Source of the DNA: Chloroflexota bacterium
Lineage (GTDB): Bacteria > Chloroflexota > UBA11872
Length of the DNA stretch: 56,374 nt
Direction: 5' to 3'
Assembly (NCBI GenBank): GCA_022824865.1
Contig: JAJDZD010000036.1
Coordinates: 1-56,374, forward strand
The position numbers were made by a program, and so were the translations under genes. The notes under the pieces are model-generated. The model saw only the letters and a list, made by a program, of their open reading frames with translations, did not search any database and was not told where the DNA came from. Positions 35,365 to 43,043 of the stretch are shown one piece after another (positions within the stretch are counted from its first letter, which is position 1; each line of letters opens with the position of its first letter).

Positions 35365-36365
35365 CACGCGTGATTCTCATCGGCCTTGGCCTGGCAGCCG
35401 CCGCCTACGTCCTCATCGTCCTGCGCACCGCCTGGCTCATCGTCCACCCGAATCGCCGGTGGCGTCCGCTCGACTGGGAACCACGGCCACTCAACCCGGC
35501 GCGCGTTTCATTCAGGTCGACCGACGGCACCCGGCTCGCCGGCTGGATCAAGCCGCACGACACCCCCATCGCCACCGTCATCCTCGTCCACGGACTCGCC
35601 GTCAATCACACCGTGCTGGCCAATCGCGCCTATGACCTCTGGCAGCGGCGCTTCTCCGTCATGCTCTTCGACTTCCGAGCCTGCGGCGAGTCCGAAGGTT
35701 CGACCAGCACCTGTGGCGTCCGCGAAGTCGCCGACCTTTCCGCCGCCGTGGATCTCTGCCTGCACCAACCCGAATTCGGAAATGCGCCCATCGTCGCCCT
35801 GGCCGACTCCCTCGGCGGCACCGTCACCCTCGCCGCCGCCGCGCAACGACCGGAGATCAAGGCCGTGTTCAGCGACGCTGCCCCTATTTCGCTCCGATCA
35901 GCAATCGACAAGGGATTCTCCGCCTACACCGGACTCCCGGCGCTCCCGTTCAGGCGAGCCGTCGTCTGGGCCGCCGAACGCCTCACCCACGAGAATGTCG
36001 ACGACTTCTCTGTCGAAGACTCCATCGCCCACATCACACCGCGCGCCATCTGCCTGGCGCACGGCCACCTCGATCCCCTGGTCGACGTGGCCGACGCACA
36101 CCGGATGCACGAACGCGCCGGCGAGTCGTGCGAACTGTGGCTCGAGCCGGAGATCGGACACGTCCTCGCTAGCGAAGTCGACCCTGAGGACTACGCCGAC
36201 CGCGTCGCCGACTTCTTCAAACGCGCGGTTCCGCCTCGGCACGCACCTTCGCGACGTGAAGCACGGAGCACTTCAACTCTGTCGCTTGACCGCCCCGACG
36301 CGCCAACCCCGCAGACCAACGGCGCCGACGAAACGGTGTCCGCGCAAACGTCCTCGAAGCCCTAA
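35361..36365 (+). CDS. Membrane-anchored alpha/beta hydrolase at the end of the trp operon
   Basis: A 334-residue protein with an N-terminal hydrophobic helix (VILIGLGLAAAAYVLIVL), then an alpha/beta hydrolase fold. The oxyanion region is VILVHGLAVNH, FDFRACGESEGS follows, the nucleophile elbow is ALADSLGG (A-x-S-x-G, with Ala replacing the first Gly), an acid candidate is in GHLDPLVD, and the histidine is in EIGHVLA. The last 50 residues are disordered. It overlaps trpA (ATGA), so it should follow trp regulation; a link to tryptophan is not evident. It converges with the SRPBCC gene, overlapping by 4 bases. Confidence 0.82.
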   Translation: MTRVILIGLGLAAAAYVLIVLRTAWLIVHPNRRWRPLDWEPRPLNPARVSFRSTDGTRLAGWIKPHDTPIATVILVHGLAVNHTVLANRAYDLWQRRFSVMLFDFRACGESEGSTSTCGVREVADLSAAVDLCLHQPEFGNAPIVALADSLGGTVTLAAAAQRPEIKAVFSDAAPISLRSAIDKGFSAYTGLPALPFRRAVVWAAERLTHENVDDFSVEDSIAHITPRAICLAHGHLDPLVDVADAHRMHERAGESCELWLEPEIGHVLASEVDPEDYADRVADFFKRAVPPRHAPSRREARSTSTLSLDRPDAPTPQTNGADETVSAQTSSKP

Positions 36366-36874
36366 GCGCCGTCGTCCCAGCGCGAGGCACGCTCGTCGGT
36401 CTCGAACTCCGGCGTGCTGTACGCCTCAGCCTCCAGCAAATCCTTCAGCTTCTCCAGCGAGACCGTCATCACCAGGTCGGCGTCCCGTTTGGCCTTGCCG
36501 CCAATCCCAAAGAAACTTCGGCCCTCGTCATCCAGCTTCAGCACCCAGTCCACCTCGGTCCCTGTCAACGAGTGCTTGACCTGCACGCTGGCCCGATGCG
36601 GCTGAAACTCGGCGTAGCGCGTCGGCAGTCGATAGGTGAACACCCGGTGCTCGGCATCGAACTCCAGGATTTCGATCTCCGCTTCCGCCGCGCCGCTCAC
36701 GGCCACCTTGCTCCCCACGCCCAGCGGCCCGTCCCCAACCTTCCGAACTTCGGTCACGCCGGGGAACCAGCGCACCAGCTCCGATCCGTCCGTCCACGCC
36801 CGCCACGCCGTGTCCGGGTCTGTATGGATGAATTGCTCGACCTTCTGGCCGATCACGATCCGCTGCGACTCCAT
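36362..36874 (-). CDS. SRPBCC-family (START-like) protein
   Basis: A 170-residue Bet v 1-like helix-grip protein. The opening IGQKVEQFIHTDPDTAWRAW, then WFPGVTEV, the long strands VAVSGAAEAEIEILEFD and VDWVLKLDDE, and the C-terminal helix (MTVSLEKLKDLLEAEA) are the usual order of polyketide cyclase/AHSA1-type proteins. It binds a hydrophobic ligand or acts as a coenzyme-Q-chaperone-like factor; the ligand is unknown. It is single, leftward and convergent with the hydrolase. An inverted repeat lies 55 bases upstream. Confidence 0.8.
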   Translation of the reverse strand: MESQRIVIGQKVEQFIHTDPDTAWRAWTDGSELVRWFPGVTEVRKVGDGPLGVGSKVAVSGAAEAEIEILEFDAEHRVFTYRLPTRYAEFQPHRASVQVKHSLTGTEVDWVLKLDDEGRSFFGIGGKAKRDADLVMTVSLEKLKDLLEAEAYSTPEFETDERASRWDDGA

Positions 36875-36928
36875 GCTGGCTCCTCACAGGCCGCCATTTG
36901 TGCGCCCGTCCCTATGGTACGCGCCACA

Positions 36929-36949
36929 AACGGACGGGGCGCGTCCGTT
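36929..36949. repeat. Inverted repeat AACGGACG-N5-CGTCCGTT
   Basis: A perfect 8-bp inverted repeat (36929-36936 with 36942-36949) around GGGCG, located between the leftward SRPBCC gene and the tRNA-Ser pair. It could be an operator for the SRPBCC gene. No T-tract follows on either strand, so it is a poor terminator. Confidence 0.4.
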
Positions 36950-36967
36950 CGGCGGTAAACTCGTCGC

Positions 36968-37058
36968 GGAGGGGTGCCCGAGTGGCTTAAGGGGCTCGTC
37001 TCGAAAACGAGTAGGCGTGATGAGCGCCACGTGGGTTCGAATCCCACCCTCTCCGCCA
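36968..37058 (+). tRNA. tRNA-Ser(CGA), CCA encoded
   Basis: A cloverleaf of class II type. The acceptor GGAGGGG pairs with CCTCTCC (one G-U), the D arm contains GAGTGGCTTAAGGGG, the anticodon stem-loop is CTCGT-CTCGAAA-ACGAG with anticodon CGA, there is a long variable arm, the T arm is GTGGG-TTCGAAT-CCCAC, the discriminator is G, and CCA is encoded. It reads UCG. Confidence 0.95.
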
Positions 37059-37097
37059 TCCGCCGACGACATCCACGCTTGCTAGCATCAGCCTCCT

Positions 37098-37185
37098 GGA
37101 GAGGTCGCCTAGAGGCTTAGGGCGCACGCCTGGAAAGCGTGTAGGGGGCAACCCCACGTGGGTTCGAATCCCACCCTCTCCGCCA
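37098..37185 (+). tRNA. tRNA-Ser(GGA), CCA encoded
   Basis: The acceptor GGAGAGG pairs perfectly with CCTCTCC. The anticodon stem-loop is CACGC-CTGGAAA-GCGTG with anticodon GGA, followed by a long variable arm (TAGGGGGCAACCCCAC), the T arm GTGGG-TTCGAAT-CCCAC, discriminator G and encoded CCA. It reads UCC and UCU. It lies 39 bases after the other serine tRNA, and both share an identical T arm and 3' end. Confidence 0.95.
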
Positions 37186-37276
37186 TTCCATCCGGCGCGT
37201 CCCCGCCCGCACGGCGCCACCCGGCATTCGCAAAGCCGCCGCGCCGGAAAAACCCGTGACTCGCGCAGAAATTCCC

Positions 37277-37334
37277 TTGACTTAGCCAATACTAATGTCT
37301 AGTCTTCGCCGTGGCTAAAGTTAGCCATAGCTAA
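37277..37334 (+). promoter_or_regulatory. Promoter with clustered TTAG...CTAA palindromes (probable metal-responsive operator)
   Basis: TTGACT (37277-37282), a 17-base spacer and TAGTCT (37300-37305) form a candidate promoter. TTAGCCAATACTAA (37282-37295) lies in the spacer. The perfect palindrome TGGCTAAAGTTAGCCA (37312-37327) and the overlapping TTAGCCATAGCTAA (37321-37334) follow downstream. TTAG/CTAA dyads of this kind resemble sites of DtxR/IdeR/MntR-type iron or manganese repressors. The site sits just before an iron-type binding protein gene, which fits repression by metal. The regulator is not in the window. Confidence 0.6.
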
Positions 37335-37350
37335 TACGGAGTGTTAGTCA

Positions 37351-38607
37351 ATGCTTCGCGACGATTCGGCGCCTCTCGACAACACCGCATCCTCCGGTCG
37401 CCTCAGCCGGCGCCGCCTCCTGCGGATCGGCACTGTCGGAGTCCTCGGCTCCACTGCCGCCGCCGCCCTCGCCGCCTGCGGCGAGTCCCAGGTCGTCACG
37501 GTCGAGAAGGTTGTCACCCAGACCCAGATCAAGGAAGTGCCGGTCGAGAAGATCGTCACCCAGACGGTCGTCAAGGAAGTCCAGGTCGACAAGGTCGTTC
37601 CGCAGACGGTCATCAAGGAAGTTCCCGTCGATCGCGTGGTTGAGAAGGTCGTCACCGTCGAAAAGATAGTGGCCCCCGAGCAGCAGACGGTCACCGTCTA
37701 CTCCGGCCGCAGCGAGTCCCTCGTCGCTCCGGTGCTCGCCCAGTTCGGCGAGATCTCGGGTGTCGACGTCCAGATCAAGTACGCCGGCACCCCGGCCCTC
37801 GCGGCCACCCTCCTCGAGGAAGGCTCGAACTCCCCCGCCGACCTCTTCTACGCCCAGGACCCCGGCGGTCTCGGTGCGGTCGAACCTCTATTTGCGCCCC
37901 TGCCCCAGGACATCCTGGACCGATCCCCCGAGTGGGGTCGCCACGCCGATGGTCTGTGGACGGGCGTCACCGGACGCGCCCGCACCGTCGTCTACAACAA
38001 CCAGAAGTTCACCGAAGCCGATCTACCTGACGACATGTTCGGCTTCCACGACTCCGCCTGGAAGGGCCGCATCGGCTGGGCCCCCACCAACGGCTCCTAC
38101 CAGGCCATGGTCACCGGCATGCGCGCCGTCTGGGGTGAAGACCGCACCGCCGAGTGGCTCCAGGGCATTAAGGTCAACGAGCCCATCGAGTTCCCCAAGA
38201 ACACCCCGCAGGTCGCCGCCGCCGCCGCCGGCGAGATCGACGTCGGCTTCGTCAATCACTACTACCTGCATCGCTTCATGTCCGAGCAGGGCGAGTCATT
38301 CAACGCCCGCAACTACCACGTCCGAGGCGGCGGGCCCGGTGCCCTTATCATGGTCTCCGGCGCGGGGGTTCTGGCCTCGGCTGCCAACCCCGAACCGGCG
38401 CAGGCCCTCATCCGCTTCCTGCTCTCCGACGTGGGACAGAGTTACTTCGTGTCCAACACCTTCGAGTACCCAATGGCCCCCGGCGTCAAAACGCATCCGG
38501 GCGTCACCCCGTTGGACACGATCAATCGGCCCGACATCGCGCCGGTTGAGCTCACCGATCTGCAAGGCACGCAGGACCTCTTGCGTCGCCTCGAGATCCT
38601 TCCCTAA
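37351..38607 (+). CDS. Iron(III)-type ABC transporter substrate-binding lipoprotein
   Basis: A 418-residue protein. A twin-arginine-like signal (SRRRLLRIG, residues 19-27) precedes the lipobox LAAC (Cys43). A tether of three 14-residue repeats (positions 55-96) follows, then a type II periplasmic-binding fold: VTVYSGRSESLVAPVL, YAGTPALAATLLEEG, DLFYAQDPGGLGAVE, ARTVVYNNQKF and IDVGFVNHYYLHRF. This order and the YSGR opening match the Fbp/Fut family of ferric-ion binding proteins. GGAG lies nine bases before the ATG. It probably captures ferric iron outside the membrane and passes it to the permease 11 bases downstream. Confidence 0.88.
   Translation: MLRDDSAPLDNTASSGRLSRRRLLRIGTVGVLGSTAAAALAACGESQVVTVEKVVTQTQIKEVPVEKIVTQTVVKEVQVDKVVPQTVIKEVPVDRVVEKVVTVEKIVAPEQQTVTVYSGRSESLVAPVLAQFGEISGVDVQIKYAGTPALAATLLEEGSNSPADLFYAQDPGGLGAVEPLFAPLPQDILDRSPEWGRHADGLWTGVTGRARTVVYNNQKFTEADLPDDMFGFHDSAWKGRIGWAPTNGSYQAMVTGMRAVWGEDRTAEWLQGIKVNEPIEFPKNTPQVAAAAAGEIDVGFVNHYYLHRFMSEQGESFNARNYHVRGGGPGALIMVSGAGVLASAANPEPAQALIRFLLSDVGQSYFVSNTFEYPMAPGVKTHPGVTPLDTINRPDIAPVELTDLQGTQDLLRRLEILP
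37513..37638 (+). repeat. Three 42-bp tandem coding repeats (14-residue tether units)
   Basis: Units start at 37513, 37555 and 37597, each encoding a variant of V-T-Q-T-x-x-K-E-V-x-V-[ED]-K-[VI]. The units differ by several substitutions, so the array is old. It forms a charged, valine-rich stalk between the lipid anchor and the binding domain. Confidence 0.8.
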
Positions 38608-38618
38608 CCCCGTGCCTT

Positions 38619-40253
38619 ATGGCCTCGGTCCCCGCCGTCGAGACCTTCCCCAGGTCGTTTACTCCCCGCCGGTCCCCGCCGGTAGGGTTAACGCTCCTGG
38701 CCGTGGCGGTCACCGCGCTCCTTGTGTTGCCGGTGATCTACCTGGGGATTCGGTCCTTCGACGCGGGGACCGAGGCTTGGCAGCTTCTTGCGCGGCCGCG
38801 AATTGCCGCCGTAATTGGGCGTAGCCTACTACTCGTAGTCTCCGCTACGGTCCTCGCCACCGCGCTGGCCGTACCCATCGCCTGGCTCCTCACCCGTACC
38901 GACCTCCCCGGCCGCCGCTGGTGGACGGTCGTCATGGTCCTGCCCCTCGTCGTCCCCAGCTTTGTCTATGCCCTCGTGGCCGGAACCGCCCTCGGCCCCC
39001 GCGGCCTCGTCCAGCAGGGTCTCGAAGCACTCATCGGCGTGCCCGAATTGCCCTCCATCTACGGATTCCCCGGCGCTCTGCTGGCACTCGCGCTTCTCAC
39101 CTATCCGTACGTTCTGTTGCCAACCATGGCCGCTCTTCGGCGCCTCGACCCTGCCCTCGAGGAGGTCAGCCGCTGCCTCGGCCGCGGTGCCCTGCGGACC
39201 TTCGCCACCGTCACCCTGCCGGCGCTTCGGCCGGCAATTGCCGCCGGCGCGCTCCTGGCTGCGCTCTACACGCTCTCCGACTTTGGCGCGGTTTCGCTCC
39301 TCCGCTACGAGACCTTTACCGCCGCGATCTTCGTTCAGTACGAATCCGCCTTCAATCGCGCGGGTGCGGCTGCTCTGTCACTGGTCCTTGTGGCAACGGC
39401 CATCGCCATCGTTGCGCTCGAAGCCCGTAGCCGCGGCCGCTCCCGTTACCACTCCCTCGGACCCGGCGCGAACCGTGAGTATCGCCCGATCCTGCTACGT
39501 CGCTGGCGTTGGCCGGCCCTTGCTGGACTAAGCCTGGTCGCCTTTGCCACCACGGTCGGCCCGGCCGCCGTGTTGCTCTACTGGCTGGTTCGCGGCCTTG
39601 CCGCGGGCGAAGAGCTTCTCGAGCTGGTCCACCCGCTCGTCAACTCGGTCGGCGTATCCCTGCTGGCCGCCGCGATCCTGCTGGTCGTGGCCATTCCGCT
39701 CGGCGTCCTTCTCGTGCGCTATCCCAGCCCGATCTCTCGCTTGGTCGAGCGCGGTTCCTACGTTGGCTTCGCCCTGCCCGGTATCACCGTCGCCATCGCT
39801 TTCATATTCTTCGGCATCAATGTGGCACGCCCCATCTACCAGACGCTCGTGCTGCTGCTGGCCGCCTACGTTGTGCTCTTCCTGCCCACCACCCTCGGCG
39901 CGGCCCGAGCCGGCCTGTTGCAGGTCGATCCGCGTACCGAGGAAGCCGCCCGCACCCTCGGCTCGAATTCCCGCCAGGTCCTCTGGCGTGTCACCATCCC
40001 CGCCGTCCGCGGCAGCTTGGCCGCCGGCGCCGCCATGGCCTTCCTGCTGGTCATGAAAGAACTCCCGGCCGCACTCCTGCTTGGCCCCATCGGCTTCCGA
40101 ACCCTCGCCACCGTCACTTGGGCCGCCGCCGACGAAGCCTTCTTCGCCCAGGCCGCCTCCTCGTCGCTCCTGCTGATCGTCGTCGCCTCGCTCCCCCTCG
40201 CCTTCATCCTCGTTCGGCGCGGCTCTGCTGGAATCCTGCGCGCTTCCGGCTAA
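38619..40253 (+). CDS. Iron(III)-type ABC transporter permease, two fused membrane domains
   Basis: A 544-residue membrane protein with about twelve helices in two homologous halves. Each half has an EAA-type cytoplasmic loop for ATPase contact: EVSRCLGRGALRTFATVTLPALRP near residue 185 and EEAARTLGSNSRQVLWRVTIPAVR near 450. The fused layout is typical of FbpB/SfuB-type ferric iron permeases. It starts 11 bases after the binding protein stop and belongs to the same operon. No ATP-binding subunit follows: the next gene is a beta-propeller protein. Confidence 0.9.
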   Translation: MASVPAVETFPRSFTPRRSPPVGLTLLAVAVTALLVLPVIYLGIRSFDAGTEAWQLLARPRIAAVIGRSLLLVVSATVLATALAVPIAWLLTRTDLPGRRWWTVVMVLPLVVPSFVYALVAGTALGPRGLVQQGLEALIGVPELPSIYGFPGALLALALLTYPYVLLPTMAALRRLDPALEEVSRCLGRGALRTFATVTLPALRPAIAAGALLAALYTLSDFGAVSLLRYETFTAAIFVQYESAFNRAGAAALSLVLVATAIAIVALEARSRGRSRYHSLGPGANREYRPILLRRWRWPALAGLSLVAFATTVGPAAVLLYWLVRGLAAGEELLELVHPLVNSVGVSLLAAAILLVVAIPLGVLLVRYPSPISRLVERGSYVGFALPGITVAIAFIFFGINVARPIYQTLVLLLAAYVVLFLPTTLGAARAGLLQVDPRTEEAARTLGSNSRQVLWRVTIPAVRGSLAAGAAMAFLLVMKELPAALLLGPIGFRTLATVTWAAADEAFFAQAASSSLLLIVVASLPLAFILVRRGSAGILRASG

Positions 40254-40300
40254 ACCACCCGCGTATCATGCGGGTCCCGAGTCCCTTCGCAGGACGCGCC

Positions 40301-41662
40301 ATGTACGACCCGCACCTGCATCTCCTGGTCGACGACTACGAAGTCCTCTACCGCGCCGGCCTCACCCGCTTCGTCGAACAGCCCCAGCGTGTGTCCCTCG
40401 AACCGGTCCTAAAGCCGGAAATGCCCTGGGAACACGGCCACGTATCGCTCTGGGGATCGGTATTGCACGTCGGTGCTGAGTTCCAGATGTGGTACTTGGC
40501 CATACCCCCCGAACGCCGCAGGGGCTACGACCTCATCTGCTACGCCACCTCGTCCGACGGCGTCAACTGGACGCGTGGCGACTTTGATCGGTACCCCCTC
40601 CCCGAAGCTCCCCGCAACAACCTCGTCTACAGGGATGAGCAGCAGCCTCGGATTCGCCGCAGCCACCCGTTCACCGTCATCCGCGACCCCCTCGAACCCG
40701 ACCAACAACGCCGCTACAAGTTCATCGGCTATATGAACGATGCCGACCACAACCGCGGCTATTCCGTCGGCTTCAGCCCCGACGGAATCGACTGGACCTG
40801 CGCCCCCCGCGTCCTCCTCCCCCGCGGCGACCGTACCGCCGTCGGCCAGGACTTCGTCAACGGCGGCTTCGTCATGACCTCGCGCGGCGACAACCGCGGC
40901 CGTGATCGCGAGGCCGGCCACAAGACCCGGCGGGACATAGCAATCTCCCGTTCACCCGATCTCTTGAACTGGACGCCCGGCGTCCGGGTATTCGAGGGTG
41001 ACGACGACGACCCGCCCGGAACCGAGTTCTATGGCATGCCCCTCTTCATGTGGGGCAATCAGTGGATCGGGTTCCTGGAGTACTACGACCCGCTGAACGA
41101 AATCCTGAATGTGCAACTCACCACCAGCCGCGACGGCGACCGCTGGGAACGCTCCTGCTCGCGCCGCACCTACTTCGACGTCGGCTCGTCCGACTCCTGG
41201 GAAAGCACCTGGGTTGTCTTCCCGCCGTCGCCGCCCATCGTCGTCGGTAACGAAATGCTGCTCTGGTACACCGGCCGCCCCCTCGCCCACCGCCGGCCCG
41301 CGGAACTCACCTTCGCGTCCTCGATCGGCCTTGCCCGTGCCCCTCGCGATCGCTTCGCTGGCCTTCGCGCCGGTCCCGACGGCGGCGAACTCACCACTGA
41401 CTGGGTCGAAGTCGGCGGCGCGCGCCTGCTACTCAACATCGGAGCCGCCGCCGGCTCGCTCACGGTCGCGGTCACCGGCGACGACGCCCAGCCGCTTGAG
41501 GGCTTCGACCATTCGGACTGCGATCTCGGCATCGAGAGCGGAGTCGATGTCGAAGCCACCTGGAACGGCCGCAACCTCGCCGCCCTCGTTGGCCGCCGCG
41601 TCCGCCTCCACATCAAGATCACCTACGCCACCCTTTACGCCTACCGATTCGCCGACGCCTGA
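40301..41662 (+). CDS. Beta-propeller glycosidase-like protein, MYDPHLHLLVDD family
   Basis: A 453-residue protein. The signature start MYDPHLHLLVDDYEV is shared with the genes at 47.7 kb and 56.2 kb. Asp-box-like blades S-x-D-G-x-x-W occur at about residues 84-90, 159-165, 217-224 and 275-282. The C-terminal module begins near RDRFAGLRAGPDGGEL and ends TYATLYAYRF, like the 3.4 kb paralogue. There is no signal peptide. The frame runs far upstream through the permease gene, but ATG 40301 with AGGA before it matches the paralogues. It is followed 14 bases later by a DegT aminotransferase, so they are probably co-transcribed. Confidence 0.72.
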   Translation: MYDPHLHLLVDDYEVLYRAGLTRFVEQPQRVSLEPVLKPEMPWEHGHVSLWGSVLHVGAEFQMWYLAIPPERRRGYDLICYATSSDGVNWTRGDFDRYPLPEAPRNNLVYRDEQQPRIRRSHPFTVIRDPLEPDQQRRYKFIGYMNDADHNRGYSVGFSPDGIDWTCAPRVLLPRGDRTAVGQDFVNGGFVMTSRGDNRGRDREAGHKTRRDIAISRSPDLLNWTPGVRVFEGDDDDPPGTEFYGMPLFMWGNQWIGFLEYYDPLNEILNVQLTTSRDGDRWERSCSRRTYFDVGSSDSWESTWVVFPPSPPIVVGNEMLLWYTGRPLAHRRPAELTFASSIGLARAPRDRFAGLRAGPDGGELTTDWVEVGGARLLLNIGAAAGSLTVAVTGDDAQPLEGFDHSDCDLGIESGVDVEATWNGRNLAALVGRRVRLHIKITYATLYAYRFADA

Positions 41663-41676
41663 AAGCAGAAGTAGCC

Positions 41677-42960
41677 ATGAGTGACCTCGCCCTCCTCGGC
41701 GGCCAGCCCGTCCGTACCGAATCCTTCCCCCAATGGCCCATCGTCGAGGAGTCCGACGTCCAGGCCGTCGCCGAGGTGGTTCGCAGCGGTGCCTGGGGTC
41801 GCCTCGGAGCCAGCCAGGTCCATGATTTCGAGAAGGCCTTCGCCGCCTACCAGGGCGCCGCCTACGGACTCAGCGTCAACAGCGGCGGCGTCGCCCTCGA
41901 ACTCGCCCTCATGTGCCTCCACCTGCCGCGCGGCGCCGAGGTCCTCGTCCCCGCCTACACCTACATGGCCACCGCCACCTGCATCCTTCGCGCCGGCCTG
42001 ACGCCCGTCTTCGTTGACATCCACGAAGACACCTACAACATCGACCCCGCCCGGCTCGAATCGGCCATAACCGACCAGACCGCCGCCATCCTCGTCGTTC
42101 ACTTCGGCGGCCTGTCCTGCGATATGGACGCCGTGCTCGCCGTTGCCGAGAAGCGCGATCTCCGAGTGATCGAAGACTCCGCCCACGCCCACGGCGCCAC
42201 CTGGAAGAACCGCGGCCTAGGCACCATCGGCGACGTCGGCTGCTTCAGCTTCCAGGCCAGCAAGAACCTCAACGCCGGCGAAGGCGGCATGCTGCTCACC
42301 AACGACGCCCAGATCTACACCCGCGCCATCGAGTACCACGACCTCTGGGCCGGCGGCATGCTCGAACGCGAGGGCCAGCTCGGCCAGGGCAGCATGCGCT
42401 CCGGCGCTACCTGGGACTATCCCGTCGCCGCCTCCAGCAACCGCATGCCCACCTACCAGGCCGTCCTGCTTCACCGCCAGCTCGAGCGTCTGGAGGAACA
42501 GACCGAACGCCGCGCCGCCAACGCCGCCTACCTCGACGACCTGCTCGACGATCTCGAAGGCATCCACCCTCGCCGGCAGGACGACTGGGTCACCCGCGAC
42601 TCCCGGCACCTCTACATCTGTCGCTACGACGCCCAGGCCTTCGACGGCCTTCCCCGCGAGACCTTCATCAAGGCCCTCAACGCCGAAGGCATCCCCGCCG
42701 CCCCCGGCTACGGCCGCGCCCTCCATCGCACCGGCCTCTTCCAGGACCGCAACGGCGAACTCGCCCGCTTCTGGAACCGCAACGGCGGCGAGCCCGACAT
42801 CGACTACCAGGCCGCCCCCTGCCCTGTTACCGAGCGCCTCTGTGCCGGCGAGACCCTCTGGCTCAGCCAGAACGTCTTCCTCGACACCCCCGAAGGCATG
42901 ACCCAGATCGCCACCGCCATCGAAAAAATCCGAGCCTCCGCCGCTGATCTAGTCTCGTAG
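41677..42960 (+). CDS. DegT/DnrJ/EryC1/StrS-family aminotransferase
   Basis: A 427-residue fold-type I PLP enzyme. The segments SVNSGGVALELAL, LVPAYTYMATATCIL, VIEDSAHAHGATWK and the PLP lysine in FSFQASKNLNAGEGG are the family landmarks. The lysine is present, so an active aminotransferase is likely. Relatives transaminate keto sugars (nucleotide-linked or scyllo-inosose-type). Coupling to the propeller protein and the absence of nucleotide-sugar genes nearby favour a catabolic or cyclitol substrate. A bidirectional hairpin lies just after the stop. Confidence 0.88.
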   Translation: MSDLALLGGQPVRTESFPQWPIVEESDVQAVAEVVRSGAWGRLGASQVHDFEKAFAAYQGAAYGLSVNSGGVALELALMCLHLPRGAEVLVPAYTYMATATCILRAGLTPVFVDIHEDTYNIDPARLESAITDQTAAILVVHFGGLSCDMDAVLAVAEKRDLRVIEDSAHAHGATWKNRGLGTIGDVGCFSFQASKNLNAGEGGMLLTNDAQIYTRAIEYHDLWAGGMLEREGQLGQGSMRSGATWDYPVAASSNRMPTYQAVLLHRQLERLEEQTERRAANAAYLDDLLDDLEGIHPRRQDDWVTRDSRHLYICRYDAQAFDGLPRETFIKALNAEGIPAAPGYGRALHRTGLFQDRNGELARFWNRNGGEPDIDYQAAPCPVTERLCAGETLWLSQNVFLDTPEGMTQIATAIEKIRASAADLVS

Positions 42961-42978
42961 AGACTCAACCCACCCTTA

Positions 42979-43000
42979 GGGGCGCTTCGCGAAGCGCCCC
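42979..43000. terminator. Strong hairpin between convergent genes, probable bidirectional terminator
   Basis: GGGGCGCTTCG directly followed by CGAAGCGCCCC is a perfect 11-bp palindrome; the folded hairpin would have about 9 paired bases with a short loop. It sits 19 bases after the DegT aminotransferase stop and 44 bases beyond the convergent DUF3604 gene. The T-tract is weak (TCTTCC), so termination strength is uncertain. Confidence 0.65.
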
Positions 43001-43043
43001 TCTTCCGTCCGAGGCGCGTCAACACCTGCTCGACCCCGCGTCC

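Noticed and set aside
37026..37185. Repeated 30-base segment ending CCCTCTCCGCCA
   Set aside because: It is simply the shared T arm and acceptor end of the two serine tRNAs, not a mobile repeat or attachment site.
39509..40300. Upstream extension of the propeller frame through the permease gene
   Set aside because: Its translation is arginine/proline-rich noise in the permease's alternate frame; paralogues start at the MYDP-type Met at 40301.
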